Shown here one piece after another: positions 24,168-32,966 of a stretch of 64,000 nt of DNA. The first letter of the stretch is position 1, and every line of letters starts with the position of its first letter. Under the pieces are notes generated by a model, which was given only the letters and a program-made list of their open reading frames with translations, was not told the DNA's origin and ran no database searches. Made by a program: the position numbers and the translations under genes. Source of the DNA: Bacteroidales bacterium (GTDB lineage: Bacteria > Bacteroidota > Bacteroidia > Bacteroidales > Muribaculaceae); assembly GCA_004557825.1 (NCBI GenBank), contig SFFL01000002.1, forward strand, positions 89,535 to 153,534. The letters run 5' to 3'.

Positions 24168-26591
24168 ATGCAATTCCGATTCTTCGCAATTGCCGCACTC
24201 CTGGCGGCAGTGGCCCAGGCTCCCGAGGCCGAGGCTTCGCGCCTGCGCGCCCCGGCTTATCCGCTGGTCACTATCGACCCTTACACCAATGTCTGGTCGA
24301 TGACCGACACTCTTTATGCCGACGATACCCGTCACTGGACCGGCCGGCAGCAGCCCCTCACCGGCGTGCTATCGGTCGACGGTAAGGATTACCGTTTCAT
24401 GGGCCGCGATTTCCGGTATATGGAGATGCTGGTGCCCAATGCCGAATGGGGCAAGTGGGAAGGCAAATACAAGAAGCATTTCCCCGGCGAAGGCTGGGCG
24501 CTGGAAAGCCACGACGACAGCTCCTGGCCTCCGGGCCGCGGCAGCTATGCCACCACCTGGACCGATGGCAAATACCTCAAGGTGAAGAATGAGTTCTGCC
24601 GTCCCGGTGGAGGCACCACCTGGGATTGCGAGGACATCTGGGTGCGCCGTTATGTCGACCTCCCCGAGAATCTCGACGGCAAGGATCTTTGGCTCGACTA
24701 CTGCGTCGAGGACAAGGCCGAAATCTTCATCAACGGCAAGCGCCTGATGCTGGCCGACGGCGGCAATGACTTCAACGACCACCGTCTGCAGCCCATTCCC
24801 GCCGGTATGCTCCGCCCGGGCCGCAATCTCGTAGCCGCCCACGCCCATCACGACAAGGGCAAATATGGCATCTACGACTTCGCCATCCTCGGCAGCGACC
24901 GCGCCGCCGACCGTTTCCCGCAGGCTGCCGTTCAGACTTCGGTGGATTACTCCGCCACTCAGACGGTTTATACTTTCGACTGCGGCCCCGTGCAGTTGGA
25001 GGTTACTTTCACCGCGCCCTTCCTCCCCAACGACCTTGAACTGGCTTCGCGCCCGGTCAACTATATGTCCTACAAGGTGAAATCCACCGACGGCAAGGCG
25101 CACACCACAGCTCTCACGCTGATTGCTTCGCCGCTCCACGCCGTTGACTTCCCCGGTGAGCCCACCGACGAGCGCGTGGAGAGTACCGACGGCCTCACGC
25201 TGATGAGCACCGGCACCGTGCAGCAGCGCACCCTCGAGAAATGGGGCGACGACCGCCGCATCAACTGGGGTCGCTTCTACGTGGCCGCACCCTCGGCCGA
25301 CACCACTTTCGATGTCGACGGTAAGGAGCTGAAGCTCACCCGTCAGCTTGGTTCGGCTAAGGAAGCCGAAGGATTTCTGATGCTGGGCTACGACGATGTG
25401 TTCTCGCTCAACTATATGGGCACCAATCTGCGCCCCTACTGGAACCGCAACGGCGACCAGACAATCCTCTCGCAATTCCTCAAGGCGCAGGCCGACTATC
25501 CCCGCCTGATGAAGGAGTGCGCCAAATTCGACCGCAAGCTCTACTCCGATGCCAAGAAGGCCGGAGGCGAGGACTATGCCGACCTCTGCACCCTGGCATG
25601 GCGCCAGGTGATGGCCGCGCACAAGCTCTGCCAGGCTCCCTCGGGCGTGCTCATCTTCCCCTCGAAGGAGAATTTCTCCAACGGCTCGATCGGTACCGTC
25701 GATCTCTCATATCCCTCCATTCCGATGTTCCTGCTCTACAATGTGGAGCTGGCAAAGGGTCTGATCAATCCGATTTTTGAATACTGCGCTTCCGACGCCT
25801 GGAACAAGCCCTACGCCGCTCACGATGTAGGTCGCTATCCGCTGGCCCTGGGTCAGAACTATGGCGGCGATATGCCGGTGGAGGAGAGCGGCAATATGCT
25901 CATTATGGCCGCCGCTATCGCCCGCGCCGAGGGCAATGCCGACTATGCTTCGAGCTACTGGCCGCTGCTCACTCAGTGGGCCAACTTCCTGGAGGAGAAG
26001 GGTCTCGACCCCGAAAACCAGCTTTGCACCGACGACTTCGCCGGTCATCTTGCCCACAACGCCAACCTCTCCGGCAAGGCCATCCTCGGCCTGGCTGCCT
26101 ACGGCTATCTGGCCGGTATGCGCGGCGACAAGGACACCGAGAAGAAGTATATGGATATGGCCCGCGAGATGGCTGCCCGCTGGGTAGAAATGGCCGACGA
26201 CGGCGACCACTACCGTCTGGCATTCGACAAGCCCGGCACATGGAGCCAGAAATACAATCTCGTCTGGGACAAAATCTTCGGCTGGAACATCTTCCCCAAG
26301 GAGGTCTACGACAAGGAAATCAAATACTACCTGGCCCACCAGAATGAATATGGCCTCCCGCTCGACTGCCGCGAGACCTACACCAAGACCGACTGGATTC
26401 TCTGGACAGCCACGATGGCCGACAACGACCGCGACTTCCGCGCTCTGGTTCACCCCGTCTGGAAATTTATGAACGAAACCACCGACCGCAAGCCTATGAC
26501 CGACTGGCCCTACACCGACCGCAAGATCGCCCGCCAGTTCCGCAACCGCTCCGTCGTCGGCGGCTACTTCATCAAAATGCTCGAAAATTGA
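24168..26591 (+). CDS. DUF4965/DUF5127/DUF1793 (GtaA-like) family protein with inserted beta-sandwich
   Basis: The 807-residue exported protein has a DUF4964-like N-terminus (RLRAPAYPLVTIDPYTNVWSMTD…WTGRQQPLTGVLSVDGK). DUF5127- and DUF4965-like middle parts (GFLMLGYDDVFSLNYMGTNLRPYW) and an alpha/alpha-barrel C-terminal part (HDVGRYPLALGQ, PVEESGNML) follow. The family was first named for fungal glutaminase A, but Bacteroidales members sit in PULs and probably act on glycans. Between DUF4964 and DUF5127 (about residues 85-245) lies a galactose-binding-like insertion (RRYVDLPENLDGKDLWLDYC, AEIFINGKRL). It is within the PUL 1 operon, 19 bp after GH101-like copy 2. Confidence 0.78.
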   Translation: MQFRFFAIAALLAAVAQAPEAEASRLRAPAYPLVTIDPYTNVWSMTDTLYADDTRHWTGRQQPLTGVLSVDGKDYRFMGRDFRYMEMLVPNAEWGKWEGKYKKHFPGEGWALESHDDSSWPPGRGSYATTWTDGKYLKVKNEFCRPGGGTTWDCEDIWVRRYVDLPENLDGKDLWLDYCVEDKAEIFINGKRLMLADGGNDFNDHRLQPIPAGMLRPGRNLVAAHAHHDKGKYGIYDFAILGSDRAADRFPQAAVQTSVDYSATQTVYTFDCGPVQLEVTFTAPFLPNDLELASRPVNYMSYKVKSTDGKAHTTALTLIASPLHAVDFPGEPTDERVESTDGLTLMSTGTVQQRTLEKWGDDRRINWGRFYVAAPSADTTFDVDGKELKLTRQLGSAKEAEGFLMLGYDDVFSLNYMGTNLRPYWNRNGDQTILSQFLKAQADYPRLMKECAKFDRKLYSDAKKAGGEDYADLCTLAWRQVMAAHKLCQAPSGVLIFPSKENFSNGSIGTVDLSYPSIPMFLLYNVELAKGLINPIFEYCASDAWNKPYAAHDVGRYPLALGQNYGGDMPVEESGNMLIMAAAIARAEGNADYASSYWPLLTQWANFLEEKGLDPENQLCTDDFAGHLAHNANLSGKAILGLAAYGYLAGMRGDKDTEKKYMDMAREMAARWVEMADDGDHYRLAFDKPGTWSQKYNLVWDKIFGWNIFPKEVYDKEIKYYLAHQNEYGLPLDCRETYTKTDWILWTATMADNDRDFRALVHPVWKFMNETTDRKPMTDWPYTDRKIARQFRNRSVVGGYFIKMLEN

Positions 26592-26600
26592 AAATGCGGG

Positions 26601-26644
26601 GCCTCTCGGCTACCCTCTCTCTGCCTCTCGGCTACCCTCTCTTC
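26601..26644. repeat. 22-bp tandem duplication
   Basis: GCCTCTCGGCTACCCTCTCT(CT) occurs twice head to tail just after the stop codon of the DUF4965-family gene, with only the last two bases differing. Noncoding. Confidence 0.8.
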
Positions 26645-26681
26645 GCCTCCTGGGCCAGGGCATCCCTCCGGGCATCCTCAT

Positions 26682-26726
26682 TTCGGGCTTGCGCCCTCAA
26701 CACAGTGCTGAGGGCGCCTGCCCGAA
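26682..26726. repeat. 45-nt palindromic element, copy 2
   Basis: Same length and plan as 9831-9875: TTCGGGCTTGCGCCCTCA and TGAGGGCGCCTGCCCGAA around a 9-nt loop. Two positions in the arms differ from copy 1. It lies between the DUF4965-family and GH78 genes, inside PUL 1. An AT-rich TTTTAAATTTTCAATTTTC-type run follows at 26797-26834. Confidence 0.8.
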
Positions 26727-26858
26727 GCAAAGCCCCCTCTCCCCGCCCCTTCTCCCTCCACCCGTGCCTCTCCCCCCCCCCCAATCCCGCCTCTCTTAAT
26801 TTTAAATTTTAAATTTTCAATTTTCAATTTTACATTACCTTTTACTACCATTGAAAAA

Positions 26859-29549
26859 GTGATACGATCAATCATAGTGTCAGCAGCGCTGACGTTGGCC
26901 GCGGCCTGCAGCGCCGCGGTGAACGTCGGTTCGCTTACATCCGAGCTGCAGCCCCGCCCTCTCGGCCTGGAGCAAACACCCCGTCTCGGTTGGAAGATTA
27001 CCTCCGACGAACCGGGCGTGATGCAGAAAGCCTACCATATTCTCGTGGCCTCCGATTCCACCCTCCTCACCCCCGGCAAAGCAGACATCTGGGATTCGGG
27101 CCGTGTGCTCTCCGACGCCTCTCAGTGGGTGCCCTGCGGCGCCACCGAGATTCCGCCGATGAGCCGCGTCTACTGGGCCGTGCAGGTTGAAACCAACCGC
27201 GGCACCTCCCCCTGGAGCAAGCCCGCACAGTGGGGCACCGGCATTCCCGGCGGCGAAACCAAATGGGATGCCGAGTGGATTGGCGGCCGCCTCCCCGGCG
27301 ACGACCCCCGCAAGGCCATCCCCGCCCGCTATATGCGCAAGCCCTTCGCCACCGACAAAGGCAAGGAAATCAGCGCCGCCACGCTCTACATCTGCGGCCT
27401 GGGCACCTACGAGGCATATCTCAACGGCCACCGCGTAGGCGATGCCGTGCTGCAGGGGCCGCCCACACGCTTCGATGCGCTCGCCCTCTACGACGCCCAC
27501 GATGTGACCGACCTGCTCCGCAGCGGCGACAACACCCTGGGCGTGGTGCTCGGCAACGGCCGCTTTGCGCCCGAGCGTATGCGCACTATGGTATTCTTCG
27601 GCTATCCCCGTCTGCTGGCCCGCCTGGAGATTGTCTACGCCGACGGCTCACGAAGCAGCGTTGTTTCCGACGGCTCCTGGCGCCTAACTACCGACGGCCC
27701 CATCCGCGCCAACAGCGAATTTGACGGCGAAATCTACGACGCCTTCTGCGAGATGCCCTCCTGGAACGCCAACGGCTTCAATGACTCCGCCTGGGTGGCC
27801 GCTCCCGTCACCGGCGGTCCCGGCGGCAAGCTCCAGTATGCCATCAACCCGCCACTCCGCATCAAGGACCACATTATGGCCCGCACCGTCACACGCCGTC
27901 CCGACGGCTCATTCCTGGTGGATATGGGAGTAAACCATGTGGGCTGGCTCCGGCTGAAGCTCCGCGGCGACCTCAACGCCGGCGACACCATCCGTGTGCG
28001 TTTCGCCGAAACTCTCTCGCCCGACTCCTCCCTCTACGTCACCGCCCTTCGCTCGGCCAAGCCCTGCGACACATACATCTACGCCGGTCCCGGCGAGGTG
28101 GTGTATCAGCCCACCTTCACCTATCACGGCTTCCGCTACGCCACCGTGGAAGGGCTCAACTATCAGCTCTCACCCAATGAAGTGACTTCGATGGTGGTTT
28201 ACGACGATATGCCCGCCACCGGCTCTTTCAGCTGCGGCAACGACGTGATCAACACCGTCTACGCCAACGCCGTGCGCGGCATCCGCAGCAATTACCGCGG
28301 ATTCCCCACCGACTGCCCGCAGCGCGACGAGCGTCTCCCCTGGCTCGGCGACCGCACCACCGGCGCTTACGGCGAGGCTTTCCCCTTCGGCAACTACGGT
28401 CTGTACCGCAAATGGCTCGACGATATCGCCTCCTGCCAGCGCGACAACGGCGGCCTCCCCGACATCTGCCCCAACTACTGGGATGTTTTCTCCGACAATC
28501 TCACCTGGCCCGCCGCATACCCCAATGCCGCCGATATGCTTATGAAGCAGTATGGCGACTCCGCCGCCGTGCGCCGTCACTATCCCGCGATGAAGAAGTG
28601 GCTCGACCACATGAAGCACGACTATATGCACGGCTACATCGTGGAGCGCGACGAGTATGGCGACTGGTGCCTCCCGCCCGAAGAGTTGCACCTGATTCAC
28701 TCCTCCGACCCTGAGCGAGTGACCGACGGCGCCCTCCTGGCCACGGCGCACCTATATTATCTCTCGAATCTGCTCAGCCGCTTCGCCACAATCGCCGGCG
28801 ACAATCAGGGCGCTGCAGAGCTGAAGACCGACGCCGACAGCATCCGCGCCGCCTTCAACCGCCGTTTCTACGACCCGGCACGCGGCTGCTACCGCAACTA
28901 CACCGTCACGGCCAATCTGCTGCCGCTCCGCTTCGGCCTGGTCGACGACGCCAACCGCAAGAGCGTGTTCAACCACATCGTGGCCACCACCCGCGACAAA
29001 TACAATGACCACGTGAGCGTGGGCGTGATTGGCATTCAGCACCTTATGCGCGGCCTCTCCGAAAACGGCCGCCCCGACCTGGCGCTGAAAATCGCCTCCG
29101 CAAAGGATTACCCCTCCTGGGGCTATATGGCCTCACGCGGCGCCACCACCATCTGGGAGCTTTGGAACGGCGACACCGCCGCCCCCGATATGAACTCCGG
29201 CAACCACGTGATGCTCCTTGGCGATCTCCTCATCTGGGAGTATGAAATCCTCGGCGGCATCTCCAACGCCGAAGGTTCCTCCGGCTACAAGAAAATCCGC
29301 CTCGCTCCCCTCTTCGACCGCTCCCTGGGCCACGTAGACTGCACCTACGAATCAATCTACGGTCCCATCGTAAGCAACTGGGCATACGCCCCCGACGGCA
29401 CTCTCTCCTACCACTTTGAAATTCCAGCCAACACCACAGCCGAGGTCTACCTCCCCGCAGATATGCCCGCCACCGGCGCGGCAAGCCTCCTGCGCAAAGA
29501 GGGCAACCGCAATGTATACCTTTATCATTCAGGCTCCTACACTCTATAA
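26859..29549 (+). CDS. GH78-family alpha-L-rhamnosidase
   Basis: The 896-residue exported protein has a signal peptide with a possible lipobox (LAAAC, Cys17). It shows the GH78 order: N-terminal fibronectin-like region, the rhamnosidase N-domain (LYICGLGTYEAYLNGHRVGD…VTDLLRSGDNTLGVVLGNG), the concanavalin-like part, the (alpha/alpha)6 catalytic domain and a C-terminal beta-sandwich. The catalytic segment FPTDCPQRDERLPWLGDR includes Asp490 and Glu491; the acidic residue there is the family's general acid. It releases terminal alpha-L-rhamnose. I accept a GTG start because no ATG gives the signal peptide. A 267-bp spacer with repeats separates it from the genes upstream. Confidence 0.92.
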   Translation: MIRSIIVSAALTLAAACSAAVNVGSLTSELQPRPLGLEQTPRLGWKITSDEPGVMQKAYHILVASDSTLLTPGKADIWDSGRVLSDASQWVPCGATEIPPMSRVYWAVQVETNRGTSPWSKPAQWGTGIPGGETKWDAEWIGGRLPGDDPRKAIPARYMRKPFATDKGKEISAATLYICGLGTYEAYLNGHRVGDAVLQGPPTRFDALALYDAHDVTDLLRSGDNTLGVVLGNGRFAPERMRTMVFFGYPRLLARLEIVYADGSRSSVVSDGSWRLTTDGPIRANSEFDGEIYDAFCEMPSWNANGFNDSAWVAAPVTGGPGGKLQYAINPPLRIKDHIMARTVTRRPDGSFLVDMGVNHVGWLRLKLRGDLNAGDTIRVRFAETLSPDSSLYVTALRSAKPCDTYIYAGPGEVVYQPTFTYHGFRYATVEGLNYQLSPNEVTSMVVYDDMPATGSFSCGNDVINTVYANAVRGIRSNYRGFPTDCPQRDERLPWLGDRTTGAYGEAFPFGNYGLYRKWLDDIASCQRDNGGLPDICPNYWDVFSDNLTWPAAYPNAADMLMKQYGDSAAVRRHYPAMKKWLDHMKHDYMHGYIVERDEYGDWCLPPEELHLIHSSDPERVTDGALLATAHLYYLSNLLSRFATIAGDNQGAAELKTDADSIRAAFNRRFYDPARGCYRNYTVTANLLPLRFGLVDDANRKSVFNHIVATTRDKYNDHVSVGVIGIQHLMRGLSENGRPDLALKIASAKDYPSWGYMASRGATTIWELWNGDTAAPDMNSGNHVMLLGDLLIWEYEILGGISNAEGSSGYKKIRLAPLFDRSLGHVDCTYESIYGPIVSNWAYAPDGTLSYHFEIPANTTAEVYLPADMPATGAASLLRKEGNRNVYLYHSGSYTL

Positions 29550-29573
29550 ACAGTAGCGTTACAGCATCCGCCG

Positions 29574-30152
29574 ATGGTAGATGAGAACTACATATATCTT
29601 TCCGACCAGGATCTCTGCACACTTGCAGCCCGGGGCGACCGCACAGCCGTAGAGACGATTTACAAGCGTCACTACGGTCTGCTGGTCAATTACGGACTCA
29701 AGTTCAACCCCAACCTGCAGATGGTCCAGGATTCGATTCAGACGCTATTTGTAGGGCTCCTCTGCCATCCATCGCGCTGGAATCAGGTGGAAGTGTCGGT
29801 AAGGGCGTGGCTCCTCGTGTCGCTGCGCAACCTCATCCTGCATCAGAACAAATCCGACCTGAAAAACGTGCACTTCGACGATCTCTTTGCCTTCGAGCAC
29901 CCCACCCACGACCCGGCCACAGAAACCGGCCCCGACGACAAGCAGGCCCACCGCGACCGCAACATTCTCAACGCCCTCTCCAAGCTCTCGGCACGCCAGC
30001 GCCAGGCCATCTACCTCTTCTATGTGAAAGGCCTCACGCACAGCGAAATAGGCAAGCTCCTCAACATCAACTCCCAATCCTCGATGAACCTCCTTAGCCG
30101 CGCCCTCGACAAACTCCGCAAGCTCCTCCGCGGCTTCTCCTTCCTCAGCTAA
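29574..30152 (+). CDS. ECF-type sigma-70 family RNA polymerase sigma factor
   Basis: The 192-residue protein has a region 2 helix set (ALVE-like AVETIYKRHYGLLVNYGLKFNP … QDSIQTLFVGLLCHP) and region 4 (LSARQRQAIYLFYVKGLTHSEIGKLLNINSQSSMNLLSRALDKL) for -35 binding. It has no other domains, as in Bacteroidales ECF factors paired with FecR. It starts 24 bp after the GH78 gene and 64 bp before the GH31 gene, about 15 kb from the fecR gene in the same PUL. It is the only sigma gene in the window and the likely partner of that FecR, but the link is inferred. Confidence 0.93.
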   Translation: MVDENYIYLSDQDLCTLAARGDRTAVETIYKRHYGLLVNYGLKFNPNLQMVQDSIQTLFVGLLCHPSRWNQVEVSVRAWLLVSLRNLILHQNKSDLKNVHFDDLFAFEHPTHDPATETGPDDKQAHRDRNILNALSKLSARQRQAIYLFYVKGLTHSEIGKLLNINSQSSMNLLSRALDKLRKLLRGFSFLS

Positions 30153-30167
30153 TCCCCCGCCCCTCTC

Positions 30168-30187
30168 CCCCCTGTTCTCCTGTGCCT
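30168..30187. repeat. CCTGTTCTCCTGTGCCTGTC, family E variant
   Basis: A diverged copy of the TCCTGTTCTCCTG element between the sigma factor and GH31 genes. Confidence 0.5.
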
Positions 30188-30216
30188 GTCTAATATCCGC
30201 ATTATAAGAAAAAGCT

Positions 30217-32586
30217 ATGAATAAGAAATCCCTTCTTTCCCTTGCAATGGCAACCATAGCGCTCGCGCCGGCTGCCCAGAACCCCGTGGCCGCACCCGAG
30301 GCTACGGTTGTCAGCGGCAACGCCCGCTTCACCGTGCTCACACCCCAGATGGTGCGCATCGAATACAGCGACAGCGGCCGCTTTGAAGACCGTGCCACAT
30401 TCGCCATAATTAACCGCCGGATGGAGTCGGTGCCCCGCTTCACCACCCGCGAGGAGGGGGATTTCCTCTATCTAGACACCGACAGCCTGCACCTGAAATA
30501 CCGCAAGGGCACCGACCCGCGCACCTCTCCCGTCTCCCCCGCCAATCTCTCGGTAGCCTTCAACGTCAACGGCGCTCCCGTGGAATGGTTCCCCGGCAAA
30601 GCCGACACCGCCAACCTCAAAGGCACCGCCCGCACCCTCGACTGGAACAACGGCGACAGCAACCGCAAGTTTATGGAGGACGGTCTGGTATCTCGCTCCG
30701 GCTGGGCTATCATCGATGACTCCTGGAAAGGCTCCACCCGCGCCGACGGCAGCAAGTCGCTGGCCTTTGAATACGACCCCGAAATCGGCTTCGACTGGTA
30801 TGCTCAGCGCGCCGACACCACCGCGATGGACACCTACCTCCTGGCCCACGGCCACGACTACAAGAAGGCCATCGGCGACTTCACCAAAATCGGCGGCAAG
30901 ATACCCCTGCCCCCGAAGTTTGTCTTCGGCTACTGGTACAGCCGTTTCGCCGCCTACTCCGACGATGACTACCGCCGCATCATGCAGACCCTCAAGGAGA
31001 AAGAGATTCCCGCCGACGTGATTATCCTCGATATGGACTGGCACTGGAACGGCCACGAGGACGGCCACTCTGTAGGCATCGGCGGCTGGGTAGGCTGGTC
31101 GTGGAACACCCGTCTGATTCCGCGCCCCGAAGACCTGCTCGCCGACATCCACAACCAGGGCTACCACACCGGCCTCAACTTCCACTCCTGCGACGGTATC
31201 GGCCGCGTCGAATCCCCCCGCTATTTCCGCAATATGGTGCGCGACCTCGGCACAAAATACCTCACCGAGAGCGGCGACACCATCGCCTGGCACCTTGAAG
31301 ATAAGGATTTCTACAAGTCGTTCTTCTCCAACATTCTCCACGAACATGAGGATGAGGGCGTTGACTTCTGGTGGCCCGACTGGCAGCAGTGGCCCATCAA
31401 CAAGGTTGTGCCCTATCTCGGCGAAACGTTCTGGCACAACCACGTGCTCTTCAGCGATATGAAGAAGAACCGCACCGACCGCCGTCCGCTCATCTTCCAC
31501 CGTTGGGGCGGTCTGGGCAGCCATCGCTATCAGCTCGGCTTCTCCGGCGACACCTTTATCAACTTCCCCACCCTGGCCTTCGAGCCTTACTTCACCGCCA
31601 CGGCCTCGAATGTGGGCTACACCTACTGGGGCCACGACCTGGGCGGCCACATGTACCCCGATCCCGGTATGGCCAACAACCCCGAACTGATCCTCCGCTG
31701 GTTTCAGTTCGGCGCCTTCTCGCCGATTTTCCGCAGCCACGCCGGCAAATCCGATGAAATCGAGCGCCGCATCTGGATGCTCCCCAACTTCAATGAACTG
31801 CGCGACGTAGTGCGCCTGCGCTACTCTCTCATCCCCTACATCTACACCGCCTCGCGCAACACCTACGACACCGGTGTGGGCCTCGTGCGACCGCTCTACT
31901 ACGAGCACCCCGAGGCTGAGGAAGCCTACGCCATCGAAGATGAATATTACTTCGGCGACAACATCCTGGTGGCACCCGTCACCGCCCCGGCCGACAGCGT
32001 CAGCGGTCTGGCTTCCAGAAAGATTTGGTTCCCCGCCGGACAATGGTGGAGCGCCGCAACACACCAGATGATTTCCGGCCCCGCAACACGCACTATGGAG
32101 TTCACCGCCACCCAGATTCCCTATTTCTACAAGGCAGGATCCATCACACCGCTCTATCCCGAAGGGGTGATGCGCGCCAACGAGCAACCCGCCACAATGG
32201 TGCTCAACATCGTAGCCGGTGCCTCCGGCAAGGGTAGCCTCTACGAAGACAGCGGCGACAGCAACGACTACGACGACAACTACGCCCTAACAGAGTTCAC
32301 CCACAACGTTAAGGGCAACAGCGAAACCTACACCATCGGCGCCCGCCACGGCAAAGCAGCCGATTCGCTGGCTCCCGACCGCGCCTGGACCCTCAACATC
32401 GTCAACGCCACCGCCCCCAAATCCGTAAAAATCAACGGCAAAAAAGCCCCCCGCGCAGCTGCTGCCGCTACCGTCTCTGCTGCCGCCTGGAGCTACGATG
32501 CAGCCACCAATACCCTGCGTATTACTCTCCCCTCGGCACCCTGCTCCCAGAAGCAAACCATCGCCGTTGATTACACCCGCCGCTAA
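30217..32586 (+). CDS. GH31-family alpha-glycosidase
   Basis: The 789-residue exported protein has an N-terminal beta-sandwich (AEATVVSGNARFTVLTPQMVRIEYS), the GH31 barrel (GYWYSRFAAYSDDDYRRIM, VIILDMDWHW) and C-terminal DUF5110-like sandwiches. The likely nucleophile is Asp388 in DFWWPDWQQW; the likely acid/base is Asp445 in GFSGDTF. GH31 covers alpha-glucosidases, alpha-xylosidases and alpha-N-acetylgalactosaminidases. The WxDWQQ-type nucleophile motif differs from the WxDMNE seen in classical alpha-glucosidases. Next to GH101-like genes, an alpha-GalNAc activity is an attractive but unproven reading. It is the last gene of PUL 1. Confidence 0.88.
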   Translation: MNKKSLLSLAMATIALAPAAQNPVAAPEATVVSGNARFTVLTPQMVRIEYSDSGRFEDRATFAIINRRMESVPRFTTREEGDFLYLDTDSLHLKYRKGTDPRTSPVSPANLSVAFNVNGAPVEWFPGKADTANLKGTARTLDWNNGDSNRKFMEDGLVSRSGWAIIDDSWKGSTRADGSKSLAFEYDPEIGFDWYAQRADTTAMDTYLLAHGHDYKKAIGDFTKIGGKIPLPPKFVFGYWYSRFAAYSDDDYRRIMQTLKEKEIPADVIILDMDWHWNGHEDGHSVGIGGWVGWSWNTRLIPRPEDLLADIHNQGYHTGLNFHSCDGIGRVESPRYFRNMVRDLGTKYLTESGDTIAWHLEDKDFYKSFFSNILHEHEDEGVDFWWPDWQQWPINKVVPYLGETFWHNHVLFSDMKKNRTDRRPLIFHRWGGLGSHRYQLGFSGDTFINFPTLAFEPYFTATASNVGYTYWGHDLGGHMYPDPGMANNPELILRWFQFGAFSPIFRSHAGKSDEIERRIWMLPNFNELRDVVRLRYSLIPYIYTASRNTYDTGVGLVRPLYYEHPEAEEAYAIEDEYYFGDNILVAPVTAPADSVSGLASRKIWFPAGQWWSAATHQMISGPATRTMEFTATQIPYFYKAGSITPLYPEGVMRANEQPATMVLNIVAGASGKGSLYEDSGDSNDYDDNYALTEFTHNVKGNSETYTIGARHGKAADSLAPDRAWTLNIVNATAPKSVKINGKKAPRAAAAATVSAAAWSYDAATNTLRITLPSAPCSQKQTIAVDYTRR

Positions 32587-32702
32587 TCCCCCGCCAAAAT
32601 TGAAAATTTAAAATTGAAAATTAAAAATTGCCATCCGGGGCATCTACGGCAGGCGACCCACAGCTGGAGGAGCTTCCAACAGCTGTAGGGGCGCCATCGG
32701 CG

Positions 32703-32728
32703 GTAGGGGCGCGATATATCGCGGCCGC
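32703..32728 (+). repeat. Family A 26-bp palindromic repeat, copy 1
   Basis: The element runs from GTAGGGG through the core CGCGATATATCGCG to GGCCGC. It is identical to the copies at 40997, 41195 (inverted), 54177, 61816, 62276 (inverted) and 63655. Confidence 0.95.
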
Positions 32729-32768
32729 ATCCAGCGAAATATCCTTTTTGGGGAGGCCATCCGGGGGC

Positions 32769-32791
32769 GGGCGCGAAGAATCGCGCCCCCA
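32769..32791 (+). repeat. Family A variant
   Basis: GGGCGCGAAGAATCGCGCCC keeps the arms of family A but has AAGAA in place of the central ATATAT, giving a hairpin with a loop. A similar variant is at 54276-54303. Confidence 0.7.
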
Positions 32792-32818
32792 CAGACCTCT
32801 ACGCCCCGCCTTTTACCA

Positions 32819-32858
32819 TAGCTAAAGTAGCTAATTTAGCTAAGATAGCTAATGTAGC
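32819..32858. repeat. 9-bp AGCTAA tandem array, family C copy 1
   Basis: Four to five units of the form TAGCTAANN repeat with 9-bp period. The same motif recurs at 40151-40184 and 45855-45918. Confidence 0.8.
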
Positions 32859-32877
32859 AGCAAAAGACTCTCCGCGT

Positions 32878-32946
32878 GGCCTCCTGTTCTCCTGCCTTCC
32901 GCTTCGGAAGGCAGTGCCGCGAAGCCCCTCCTGTTCTCCTGTCTTC
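32878..32946. repeat. Two family E elements flanking a palindrome
   Basis: CTCCTGTTCTCCTGCCTT (32880-32897) and CTCCTGTTCTCCTGTCTT (32928-32945) enclose the palindrome GCCTTCCGCTTCGGAAGGC (32894-32912). The spacer at 9927-9976 has the same two components in the other order. Confidence 0.7.
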
Positions 32947-32966
32947 GAGCCATTCCGCATTATTTA

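Larger units (their letters stand above)
32587..32966. other. 380-bp spacer made almost entirely of repeat elements
   Basis: Between the convergent GH31 and antiporter genes lie: an AT-rich AAAATTGAAAATT run (32596-32629), a 26-bp family A element, a family A variant, a 9-bp AGCTAA array, two family E elements and a palindrome between them. No gene or clear terminator is seen. Confidence 0.8.
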
